Part shown: piece by piece, positions 20,631 through 31,099 of the stretch
Layout: every line of letters begins with the position of its first letter
How positions within the stretch are numbered: the stretch's first letter is position 1
Assembly: GCA_963576785.1 (NCBI GenBank)
Contig: OY756141.1
Location: 1 to 64,000 of the forward strand
Length of the DNA stretch: 64,000 nt
DNA from: Chlorophyllum brunneum
Taxonomy: Eukaryota; Basidiomycota; Agaricomycetes; Agaricales; Agaricaceae
Direction of reading: 5' to 3'
Translations under genes and position numbers: made by a program
Notes under the pieces: model-generated
The model's database searches: none
Seen by the model: only the letters and a program-made list of their open reading frames with translations
What the model was told of the DNA's origin: nothing

Positions 20631-22165
20631 TTGATGTAGTATATTTCCCACTGGACATTGACTAACGCTCTCTAACCATCGACATGAACGGCATTTGACT
20701 GACGTAGAAGTGAACTAAGTAAATCGGTATTGCTTCCATCATATGCCAATACCCGAACAGTTTCCTTGTCCTCCAAGATATCCTCATGTTGTTCAGCGGC
20801 ACCAGATGCATGGGCTACTCGGGCACAAGCGGCGCGAATAGCAATCAAGTTTCGATCAGGTAAATCTGGGAGAGGGATGCCTTGATCTTCACAATCAGCC
20901 ACTACTTCTGGGTCGACCGCAAACGTGACGTAACGGGAAGGTATGTCGAACATCTGGCAAAAATAATCGCGATGTGAACAAACTTCATAAGTGTTTGGCT
21001 GTTGGACAGTTGAGTACAGAGAAGGGGTAGAGAAGGAGGTTATTGACCTTTCCCTTTACTTCCTCAAGCCAGAACGTGAATGTGTCAAAGGCGGTGTGCA
21101 ATGATGGGGACAACGTGAGGACATTAAAGAGGCTGTTGACTTGTCCACCGAGCAACTTTTTGACCTCTCTTTTCAGTCCAAACATCGTAAGCATAGTAAA
21201 TGCAGTAACAGCACACTCCTGAAGAAGAGTCAAACGCATTTTGGTCGGTACAGAGATAAGTCACCTCTCCAGCGTCTTGTGCTGACCAGAAAACAGATGA
21301 GCGCATTGGGTCATAGTGAAGCCTCTCGCCTTCTGGCGCAGCTCGGGGAATTTTTCGGAAGAGGCCCAATCATAAAGACCGGAAACCATGCACTTGAAAC
21401 CGTCACGGAATAGAGCCTGAAGACAGCCAGGTGAATAGATAGCCAAGACGAAGAGAGCGCGGATAACAATATCACACATGTTTTTTCGCATCTTCATTCG
21501 TTTTAGGGCCGTTGGCCATCGCGAGAAGAATGTCATTCTTGTGCTTATTAAAGGATGGCGGTGAAGTTTGACGTGATTGAGCAGGGAGAGGCCCACTGTC
21601 GGAGCGAACTGGGTCCTTGTGAGTGTGATATCTCGCATTGAGCTCGTACCTACAGACGCGCATTAGATGGTTCCTGTACATGAGACCTAGCTCGAAGATT
21701 TTCATGTGTTGAGCTTCGGTCTCTTCTTCACTCCCGACGACCACATTGTCTACGCTAAAACAAGACTTGACGTCCAGAAGAAGCTGTCTGTACGGGATGA
21801 GGCCAAAGTCATGATTAGGATGATCCCAGAAATCCTTCAAGAACCACCCCGGCACACGGACACCAACAAGGAAATCGTTATATTTTCCAGACGATGAGGC
21901 ATCTTTGAGAGCGGCCTTTTCAGCACTGAGAACTAATATCCAGCTACTTATGCCATCGGCATCAAAGCCAACGATGTCCAGCGATGGAAGAGCACGCATG
22001 ACGGCGGTGGCGATGGTGGTGTGGAATTGAAATAGTTGATAGCGGTTGGTTAGATGGGAATATTTCGGCTGTTTCCGGTGGCCAAATAGTAAATCCACAG
22101 TCATTCTAGGTTCATTGTGTCAGCGAGGGGCTTTCCAGTGAAAAACGAGACCAGTGAAGGATGTC
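20631..22165 (-). repeat. Inverted-repeat arm B carrying an HNH gene
   Basis: Reverse-complement partner of arm A (16050-17570); the arms are separated by about 3.06 kb. Differences in the first coding exon include a 3-bp codon gain and a handful of substitutions. Confidence 0.88.
20672..21999 (-). CDS. HNH_2-type endonuclease-domain protein, copy B (frame break)
   Basis: Nearly the same protein as copy A, reading leftward from ATG at 21999 (MRALPSLDIVGFDADGISSW) to the stop at 20672. An in-frame ATG at 22104 would add 35 residues, but that region is not conserved as coding in copy A. All HNH landmarks are present (ALFRDGFKCMVSG, TQCAHLF, NVLTLSPSLHTAFDTFTFWL, VCSHRDYFCQMFDIPSRYVT). The break after CAHLF is identical to that in copy A. 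Differences such as ECAVTAFTM for ECAVAAFTM show the copies are distinct loci, not an assembly echo. Confidence 0.65.
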
Positions 22166-22390
22166 CGACGCAAGTGCGTATGTATTTATCGCAAGAGGGA
22201 AAACGCTAGGGAAGCACACTCGGGACATACCTATGTACATAAAATCGTTGATACAACGGATGACTACTTAACCGTGTTTGGTTAATTCGACAACACTCCA
22301 CTTGACCGATTTTGACCCCATCCATTAAATGTATCGAGAGCACGCTGCTTCAGCCAGATTGAGTGTCGTTTACAGTTCAAGACGCTGGTA

Positions 22391-22696
22391 TCAGAGAGAG
22401 CTACTTATCGCATGATCCACAAAGACCGTTTTTGGTGAGCCCATGATGGGCTCCCATGAAGGTTGTATATGTGATGGAAAGTTCGTGTGCCAATGAATGA
22501 CTCCAGTGAGTTCCTCACGAGTTCCAGGATAACAGAGCGGTGATGGATCTTGTGCAGAAGAGCCGAGCGAACCTTTGCCAAACGATCCATTACTGTTACG
22601 GGGCTGTCGGGTTCGTCTATCGCTGACTGCAACAAGAGAATGGTCGATACCAGCACTTAACCGATAGTGTAAGATACCCAATCGCTTGGGCTTCAC
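22391..22696 (-). pseudogene. NACHT-family N-terminal fragment
   Basis: The reverse strand reads DPSPLCYPGTREELTGVIHW, matching HPPPFCHPGTREDLRDRIISW just before the P-loop of the intact gene. A second frame gives MDRLAKVRSALLH (cf. AMDRLAEKGIAEATL). No P-loop follows. It is part of duplicated segment X and lies between HNH copy B and the pyruvate dehydrogenase 3' end. Confidence 0.75.
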
Positions 22697-22982
22697 GGAT
22701 TATGCATATCATCATACCCCTCTTAACTGGAAGGAAGACGCGGACTGATGCGAAATAGAGACTAGTCGGTTATTGGTTGGAAATCTTACGGATTGGCCCT
22801 AAGGGATGGGCGGCTGGTTGTTGGCATATGAGTGTCGATAGCAGTGGTGAGTCTGCACATCCTGAGTAATACCTGTCCCGTAATTAGAGACGTCGAATCG
22901 GCGGGGACTTAGCCAAAAACGAAGTTGGTGAATTAGATAGTCATTAATGGATAAGAAGGCATGAATGGTATGGGAGCATGGT
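22440..22982 (-). repeat. Duplicated segment X, copy next to PDA1
   Basis: Inverted partner of 17587-18110. It starts 5 bp beyond the pyruvate dehydrogenase stop codon, so it includes that gene's 3' UTR. This copy is probably the source, since it abuts the intact gene. Confidence 0.7.
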
Positions 22983-22986
22983 GCAT

Positions 22987-24512
22987 CTAGTAATAGTGAA
23001 CTTCCTCGCGCTCGCGGCCCCGCATGAATGGCGGTGCTGTACCCTTGTAGTATATGTCCGTCCAGAGGTCCTTGATTTCAGGTTCGGGAGAAGCCTTGGC
23101 CTCTTCGACAGCAGCATCAACCTCAGCCTTGGCAGCCTTATCAAGAGCCTAACAACAGATCAGTATCTTCGTGTGTGGGTTGGTCAAAGTCGGAACATAC
23201 CTTGAGCTCTTGTTCCGAGGCTAACCCCCACTCCTCGATATAGCGTTGAAGACCTCGGATGGGATCTTGTGTACTGCGCATACGTTGAACCTCCTCACGG
23301 GTACGGTAAGTGGTACCGGGGTCAGACATGCTAAGTGAGAGCGACAAGTTAGATAAAGGTGTATACGGAAAAACAGACTGAATACGTACGAGTGACCGCC
23401 GTAGCGGTAGGTAACGAACTCCAAGAGCAGAGGGCCCTTCTCTTCCTCAACAGCCCACCGGCGCGCATATTGAACGGCTTGCCTAGTTGCAATAATGTCC
23501 ATTCCGTTCACCTGATGGCATCGGCATTGTCAGCCAATCAAACGTCGGGGACAGAAAAATAACCGACCTGAAGACCAGGGATCTTGTCACCACGAGTAAA
23601 GTACTCGGTGTTGGACGAGCTGCGTTCAGCTGAGGTGCCCATACCATACTTGTTGTTCTCGCAAACGAAGACGGCAGGGAGATTCCAGAGCTTAGCCTAT
23701 GATGATGACATCATCAGTAATTTGAAGGGTCGATGGGTAAAAAACGCGTTCTCGCACCATGTTGAAGGCCTCGAAGACTTGGCCCTGGTTACTGGCACCA
23801 TCACCGTAGAGGGCGAACGTGCAGTTTTTCTCGCCGAGATATTTCTGGGCAAAGGCGAGGCCAGCACCGACAGGGACTTGAGCACCGACGATGCCATTTC
23901 CTCCGAAGAATGTGGGAGTAAAGATGTGCATGGAACCACCCTTGCCATGGGACATGCCAATCTGGCGACCGAGAAGCTCGCCGAGGACACCAGTGATAGT
24001 ACCACCACGCATTACGGCGAAGGGGTGGCAGCGGTAGGCTGTGATGACTCTGTCGTCCTTTTCAATGCCGTGTTCAAGACCGACGGACACGGCTTCCTGG
24101 AACAGAATGAGAAGACCGATCTCAAAAGAGGTGGAAAGCATACCTGGCCAATTGCCAGATGGCAGAAACCGCGAATGAGTTTCGCCTTGTAGAGGGCGTC
24201 TGCGGCCATCTCCATACGACGCATGGTTTGCATATGGCGGTACATTTGGAGGAGCTCGTCTCGGGTGACCTGGACCTCGAGGTCGGGCTTCTCGCACATG
24301 TGGGCACGGAACGAGTCTTCGTGAATCTTGACGGTGAAGGGCTTTGAAGGGTCGGAGAGTGTATCCTTGAGCTGTGTCGTGTCAGCAGAGGTCTGGATGG
24401 TGCGCAGACCAAGCTGCGGCTAGAAGATTTTGTCAGCGCGTAGGGCGACATGGGAGGGGGACCGAGGACATACCAGACGACGAGGAAGACGGACCCGTGC
24501 GAGAGACGCCAT
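22987..24512 (-). CDS. PDA1: Pyruvate dehydrogenase E1 component, alpha subunit, mitochondrial
   Basis: Reverse-strand multi-exon gene with ATG at 24512 and TAG at 22987-22989. The start [13 protein letters not shown] is a typical Arg-rich mitochondrial presequence (first exon 24512-24474). The enzyme body shows [67 protein letters not shown] and [20 protein letters not shown]. The thiamine-diphosphate motif [20 protein letters not shown] has the usual GDG...N spacing. [20 protein letters not shown] is the conserved phosphorylation loop, with regulatory serines. It oxidatively decarboxylates pyruvate together with E1-beta in the pyruvate dehydrogenase complex. It shares a 160-bp divergent promoter region with the IML2-like gene. 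Confidence 0.95.
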
Positions 24513-24672
24513 TTTTAGGGACAGAGTGGTGGTAGAAGAGAGAGAGTGCACTCTGCCAACAAAAATCCCGCATACTCGCGACGTGAGAACGACCTTCCAT
24601 ATTGGGCCTACCCTGCTCCGATGATCGAAATGACGAGTAATCGGCGAATTTGCCGTGAGAACACTGCGCTTC
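24513..24672. promoter_or_regulatory. Divergent PDA1 / IML2-like promoter region
   Basis: 160 bp between start codons of two divergently read genes. It contains an AGAGAGAGAG run and GAGTGCACTC, a 10-bp perfect palindrome at about 24546. No specific factor site can be named. Confidence 0.5.
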
Positions 24673-27434
24673 ATGGATCGCAACCTCGAGCTCGCCGCAC
24701 TCAACAACGCCAACAGCGGCTTCAACCGTCTCTTCGAGAACGACATCGACGGTGCAAAGACCCTCTTCAATGGCGGGGACGACCCGTTCCACCAGCTCGG
24801 TCTCGGAGTCTGTGCTTTCCTAGAAGCAGCCTTGGGTATGGAGGTACGCCACCGGACCTGATTTCCACATGTGCTGTTACTGACTACCATCTAGGCGCAG
24901 GTCATCGAGGAGGCGGATCGTTGCCTTACCCTTGCAGAGGCCGGCACTCGCAAATCTACAAAGGCCCAGAAAGACGTGGAGAGCCATCACTTCCACCCAG
25001 GCATAGAGTGGGAGATCCTGAATGCCGACGCTGTTGTTCTCCTCGGTCTCATCCATGCCCTCAGGTCTGTCTTACCTGCACTGCCGCGGTACATCGCCTC
25101 ACCCATCCCACAGTGAGACGTATATGGGTTATTTGCAATGCCTGTATGTCTCGGTCTCAATTGTCATTCATCCGTTACTGACAGTCAGCCCAGCTATGCT
25201 CTCAACTCGTGTGTTTCGTCACTCCATCCTCTCTTATCGTCCTGATTTATATCCAGTGCTCATTCCAAGTTTACCAAGTGTGTAGACCACTTGTTCATCC
25301 ACTCTGGTTATTCATTCATCGTCCAGACTTTACAAGTCCGTCTTCCCCCACGGAATCGACTCTTACGTCTCTCCGCCACCTTCCACCCCCGATATCATCA
25401 GTCGCGGATCATCAACTGGAAGCTTTGCAGGCTCCGTCTCCTATTCTTCCGCATCATCCGCTGCTTCTTCTGTCAGCACTCTCCCCGCACCGCCCGACTC
25501 GGAACCAGAGCTCAAGCCAACGATCACCCCCAGGCGCAGTTTTTTCAACCGTCGTACCCCTGCTGCATCCACCCCCGCCTTGACCGCTGTCCACCACCGT
25601 CCACATCTCCATCCCTCCCGCTCTGACGGTCCCATTGATGACCTTATCATCTCGGGGACTGCATTTGGTCAGTCCCACACCGCTAACCATTCATCCGTGC
25701 TCACCTCCTTATAGGTTATGGCCTATTCAATCTCGTCTTCTCTCTCCTCCCCAAGCGCATACAGTGTGTTTGTTGTCAATCTCTCTCTGTCTCATATCTG
25801 ACATGTTCGCAGGAGCGTCGTCGGTTTCTTTGGATTCAAGGCAGACCGGAAGCTTGCCCTCAAGGCCCTAGCCGTTGCCGCCGCTCGAAATGATACCCAC
25901 TCTGTATTTGCTGGGTGAGAATTACTCCGTCATCACTAGGATCCTCGTTTACAAGGTTCTAGACTGGTCCTTATGACCTACCACGGCGTCGTTCTCTTGC
26001 TTTCCGGTTACCAAGCTAATGAAACTCATATAGTGAAAGAATATCAAATTTTAGTTGACAGGTTTGTTCAACGACCATTCACATATGTTGCTTAGTCCCT
26101 AAGATCAATCCAGGATTAATGACCGATTCCCCAATGGTGCATTGTGGATTCTGAATAAGGTTGGCTGCTTGCCTATTTAATTGGTTCTCACTGGCCTACG
26201 CATGTTAGGCCAAGATTTTGCGCATGACCCATGACCCGGAAGCTGCTATCAAGGTTCTCCAGGACGGCTTGAATCCTCACCGACCCTTTAGTTTCGCTCA
26301 GGCCGACAGCCTCGTGAGTCCCGCTTTTCCGTATACGACGCATCTTATCATCACTCTTTATAGCTCGTATTTGAGCTCGCCTGGACCCTTTTGGGTCAGC
26401 GCCGGTACGACGAAGCTGCTACAGCCTTCCTTCGCATTACAGAACTCAATACTTGGTACGAGAGCTGGATTCCCCTGTTCCATCTGCTCATCTAGCTTTA
26501 CAGGAGTCATGCCACGTACTACTTTATAGCGGCCGGCTGCCACTGGTCCCTGGGTGATCGCAAAAAAGCACAGCAGCTTTTTGATGCTATCCCAGGATTG
26601 ATCGATAAGAAGATTGGCGGAAAAGATCTCCCGACAGAAGTCTTCATCAAAAAGAAGAGTGCGTTTTTCCTCCATGTCGTCTTCAGGTTCTTTCCTAATC
26701 GCGTTTGTAGTTGCCTTTTACCAAAGTAAACAGAAGCGACTTGGAAAGAACGAAACATGCTTTGTAGAGGCCATCACCATCAGTCCGTCCGATGGTACGT
26801 TGTCCCCCGCCATAGGGAAACATGATCTGACTCAATGTGTTTTCAGAGATTGCCATTTGTACGTCCACTTGGTCACCTTTGGGGGTTGTTTATTAACTTG
26901 ATTCCAGTCTGGAACACTCACTCTCGAATCTCGGAACCAGTAGCGCTTCTTCACATCCACGAATGGTATTCCACGTCGCCCCCGCCCAAGGTATCCAGTC
27001 CCCACTCCTCGCCAGCCGCGACCCCGGCTTCCTGGGACCTCGTTCTCGATACACCCGACGAATTAGCGCTCCGTTCACTCCTTCTCGGCGTCGTGCACCG
27101 TACTACCAAAGCATACGCCGCTAGTCGCGCCTTTTTGACCGATGCCCATAGTCATCACAGCCAAGTCATTACTAGCACGTGGGTTGGCGGTGTAGCCATG
27201 TTCGAGCTCGCTGTCCTAGAGCTGAAGCAGGCAGAAACGGCCGAGCTGCAGGGCCTCGAAATCGCAGTGCTTCGAGAGCATTGGAAAACGGCGCTGAAGT
27301 CGGCTACTCAACATTTGGACAAGGCGATGACTCTCGCAACAAATTCGACGGATTTATCATCAAGGCTCGATACACGGGTGTCAATGCTGAAGGATGAGAT
27401 TGCGGCAAAGAAGGGTTGTCTAGGTATTTTTTAG
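24673..27434 (+). CDS. IML2/TTC39 family protein (DUF3808, TPR-containing)
   Basis: Gene with many short exons from ATG 24673 ([20 protein letters not shown]) to the stop at 27434. Characteristic blocks are [120 protein letters not shown] and the TPR-like [17 protein letters not shown]. The central ~90 residues are Ser/Pro-rich and disordered. In yeast IML2 is linked to clearance of protein inclusions and lipid-droplet contact; the animal homologues are TTC39 proteins. Localisation to the mitochondrial/ER surface is from the family, not seen here. I placed the start at the ATG nearest the conserved N-terminus; an upstream ATG (24621) would need an extra intron. Confidence 0.85.
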
Positions 27435-27640
27435 GTTAACGGATGTATTGTTATGGGACGTGATATTTTTATTTAATGACTTTTAGGCTGTATACACGAC
27501 CGGTTTGCCATCAAGTACACCCAGGCACAAGAAGTGGAAAGTATGTAAGTTATTACATGCAACATTGCCGACTTTGAAAAGGCACTCCTTTGACTTGCTA
27601 TACCTGCCCTTGACAAAACACCATGCAACACCGCTTCTCA

Positions 27641-28545
27641 TCAGATCCCAAGGTAGGAATGGAAAACATTGATCCTCTCCGCTGCCGCAACCGGAATATT
27701 CTGGACACCAAGTGCTTGGAGAGCAGCAGCAGCTTGAGCTCCTAATGGGACAGCTTTTATCACAGTAGACCACATGAAAGAATCAAGCGTTTTACCGTTT
27801 ACCTGCAGGGCCTCTATCTTTGTTGCAGGAAGAGGCCCCCCAGCAACGTGGCCGGGCGGGTAGGACAATAGTGCATTATTACTGGACGAGGCATTGGTAA
27901 TGCGGATCGGGATGAGAGCCAACCTGGGAAAGTAATAAGAGAGTGAGAGCAGATGGGCAATTGAAGGACAAACTCAGCCTGGATTGTGAGACAGGCTTGA
28001 TTTGTGGCCGCGATTTGGGGGACAACTTGCTGTGTGACCATCGCACGTAATTGAGTAAACTCATTACGTAATTCAGTTAACCCATTCTGGTTGTTATGAG
28101 CCATCGCACGCAATTCATTGACCCCATGTGCGAGGCCTTGGAGTGCTTGAACGAGGTTAATTGGTGCGAATTCGGCGGTAGTATCTGTAGAAGAAGCCAT
28201 CATAATGATAAATTAAGGGCGAGATGAACACACGCACGAGCCGCTTCCACTGCCCGCGCACGCAGCTCTGCACTCTGTACAACATCGTCTGTGACTAAAG
28301 GTTCAACGCCGATTTCTGCCGGGGTTTAAGCAAGGGATGAGGTAGAAGGAGATGAGGTGAAATCCACCTTTGAAGTCTCTCATGATTTTTGCGACTACTT
28401 GAGCATGGACCAAGGCTGCTGGATCGATAGGAGTGTTGGCCTCGATTCGGCGACTGAGATCTACATCGCGAAGAACAGCAGGGAGATTTGGATGCGCATC
28501 CTGAATGCTGCGGATTTCGTGCATGTAAGTGGGAACGGCAGCCAT
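27641..28545 (-). CDS. Orphan 251-aa protein with coiled-coil-like centre
   Basis: Four exons on the reverse strand (28545-28368, 28315-28232, 28184-27974, 27923-27641) sum to 756 nt. The protein begins MAAVPTYMHEIRSIQDAHPN, has a helical N-terminal part (ALVHAQVVAKIMRDFKE), then a heptad-like stretch LVQALQGLAHGVNELRAMAH with ELRNEFTQLRAMV. A C-terminal half (IPIRITNASSSNNALLSYPP, LQVNGKTLDSFMWST, VPLGAQAAAALQALG) ends in FHSYLGI. I do not recognise a characterised family, although similar small orphans are frequent in agaricomycetes. If the third intron is ignored, the upstream frame ends at a TGA overlapping an ATG; the spliced model is cleaner. It is the last gene before the retrotransposon block. 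Confidence 0.6.
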
Positions 28546-28839
28546 CAAGGTCAAGAACAAAGATCGATGCACGCGATAACTGCAGTTGAACAACAACCAC
28601 ATGACCTTTCCCACGAAGCATCTCCTCGGTCTGGTGCCCGAAATTCTATTCTCCTCAGATGGTACCACCCTACAAAGATATATACACCATTGGAATCAGC
28701 ACATTTCTGTGCATTTATTGAATATGAAATCATGTTATCAGGATGACATTGGAATATTGTACAGAATTTACAGGGTATTTTTTGATGTTGTTTGGTAAAG
28801 GTGCGAATATTTTATTGAGTTTATAATATTTAAACATTG

Positions 28840-29160
28840 GTTTGGACCATCTCAGGCCATCCGGAAATGGGCGAAATAAATTCCCATGTGCTTACAGATG
28901 GCCCAAAAATGGTTTGATGGCCCATTTGGCCGTGGCACTGACCCAACTGGACCATATTCCCACATGCATAGCTATATTCCCACGGCCAATTTGGGCCATA
29001 ACGGGCCATCAATGAATGGCTCCCGTGCTTAATAACGAGATTGTGGGCCACCCAGGCCATATTCCCACAATGAGAGGCATATTCCCACGGGCACAGTGCC
29101 ACCAACAGACCATCAAATTGATGGTCCGCGAATGGGCACATGTTCCCACATGGCGCTTAT
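28840..29160. repeat. Repeated ATTCCCAC-motif region
   Basis: At least six copies of ATTCCCA(C/T) or TTCCCAC (about 28880, 28955, 28976, 29071, 29089, 29133) are interspersed with GGCCAT/ATGGCC words. This is the distal part of the subtelomere-like block and has no coding sense. Confidence 0.65.
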
Positions 29161-29640
29161 GGCGCATACGATGGCACTGGATGGCACAAGATGGCACCTG
29201 AGATGGTCCACCCCTGGGTAATTGGAAAAGAATTTTTGGTGAAACCAGAATGGCCTGAAATGGCCGCATGCACACGGAAAATTGAATTTACCGGAATTTA
29301 GGCGACAAAAAATAAAGGAAAAATGAAAAAAATATTCAAGGGGCAATACCCGAGATGACCGTAAGCATACCCACGCCCATGCAATGCTTAGTAATGCCAT
29401 GAGAGTAGCATCAGAGCATCAGTGATGGCATCACTGTCAGCACAAAGTTGACCAGTGATGTCACACTACTATGTGAGCATATGTGACAATTATCGAAAAA
29501 ATATGGAGAAAATAGAGAATATTTGGGAATGGATTTTAGTAGAATTACGAAAGTCCAAGAGGTCTCGGTTGTCACACAAATTGGAAAATACGGGAATTTT
29601 CAGAAGAAATAGAGAGAAAATCGGAATATATTGGTATAGG
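29110..29640 (-). repeat. Inverted internal copy of the subtelomeric repeat
   Basis: Reverse complement of about 485-1020, collinear over roughly 530 bp. It keeps GGACCATCAATTTGATGG, CATGTGGGAACATGTGCCCA, TCGCCTAAATTCC and the GACCAGTGATG block. No telomere hexamer array was found beside it. Confidence 0.8.
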
Positions 29641-30600
29641 CCAAGTACCCAAAGTAGTAATATCATCCCACACCTGTCATATGACTACATAGGGACTACT
29701 CAACATACCCCCGGGTAGAACATTGGATAGCACACTCTTGGGGATAATAATTATGGAAAAACATGGATAATAGAGAGATAATTGGAAAGTATTTTTTGGT
29801 GGAATAAAAAGAGAGGTTGGTGGGAGGGTTGAGACGGAAATTGGAAATTATCGGAATTTTGGCAACAAAAAATAAGAGAAAAAAGACGAAAATATTCAAA
29901 TCTAGTCCAAGTGTGCTGTGCACCAGATCACTGCTGCCACCTCCTTGTTCATGAACTCCTACTCCTAGTCCCAGAGAGTGGACTCCATTGCCTTTGCCTT
30001 CTTTCTTTTCCAGAGGACCTTTTTCCGGATTATCCTACAAGGATTTGACTCCACCTCCCTCTCTACCTATGCCATCTTGGCTTCCAGGAGGAGTTAAGGT
30101 TGTGTAGAATGAGGGTATGTGCTGGTGAGTGAACGCTTTAACAAGCATGGCCGAATCCAACAACCGCTTTGCTTCCAACCAAAAGGAGTTGATTAGCGGT
30201 ACAGAGTATCGAAGATTTGAGAGGAATTGACCAGGAAATGGTTGAGAAAAACAGTGATCAAGTTTGGGTAATTAATGAAGTTGAGATAGATAAGAGATGA
30301 AGTGGCTTTGGGAATCTGAGGGGATTTAGATACTCATTTGTATTTTTCTGCCTTCCCCTATCAAAGACGTACTACTTATATACATACATGAATATGGCCC
30401 AGTTTTAGAAGTGTGAAAGAAATATGCCAAGGTACATTTTAATGAAGTAATCAGACCAAAAAACGGGAAGGTAATCATCTATGGACAAGGTGTAGAACAA
30501 TAGGGGACCAGGTACAAATGGATTGATAATGTTTTTATACTATAAAGGTAGGAGGGAGAAGAGAGAAGATAGGAAGAGGTTAGGCAGAATACATTATTTA
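29641..30600. other. AT-rich, repeat-derived DNA, no gene
   Basis: Another AT-rich module lies at about 29730-29900 on the reverse strand. From 29940 on, fragments such as AESNNRFASNQKELISGTEY suggest an eroded retroelement frame on the + strand, but I cannot assign it. Confidence 0.45.
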
Positions 30601-31082
30601 TTTGGGACTTTCTCCAGATAATCATCTACGGTGTAGACCTACAATTGGACTTAAAGGGGATAGCTTACAGTTATGAAATAGAAATGGAGGAGGCATAGAA
30701 ATGGGGAAGAGGGATAGAAGACTTGACTTTGGGATGTTTATGATGATGCCCCGACCCAGTGATGGGTGCTCCGAGATTTTTGATCCGAAAAGACTCCCTT
30801 GGAGATGACGTGAGAGTTCAGCAGTAGCCAAACATTGTTCTCCACAGTTGAGGATGACATTAAGGAGGCTGCACCTGCACCTAATTCACATACTGATGAC
30901 TGGGCTCCAATACCCATTCCAGAAGGGATTTTTATTCCCCATCCGGACATTGAGGCACTGAGAAAACTTCATGATCAAACTACCCTTCAGGTTCCATGAA
31001 GAGAAGGAAATGTCTATGGTAACTACCAACACCCAAAGAATATCCTTAGGGACTATGAAAGATACAAGCCTTTCAGTCAGCC

Positions 31083-31099
31083 AAGACAAGGACAATGGA
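31083..31099 (+). repeat. LINE target-site duplication, left
   Basis: AAGACAAGGACAATGGA, repeated exactly at 33018-33034 around the LINE insertion. Confidence 0.9.

Noticed and set aside
24546..25181. 211-codon + strand frame at the PDA1/IML2 junction
   Set aside because: Overlaps the first IML2-like exons in another frame; Arg/His-rich composition and no motif.
28198..28205. Bacterial-like ATGA stop/start overlap between two reverse-strand genes
   Set aside because: An intron with donor at 28231 and acceptor at 28185 fuses both frames into one 251-aa protein with all phases consistent.
29640..30100. Interstitial telomere array expected beside the internal subtelomeric copy
   Set aside because: Searched by eye for runs of TTAGGG or CCCTAA; none found.
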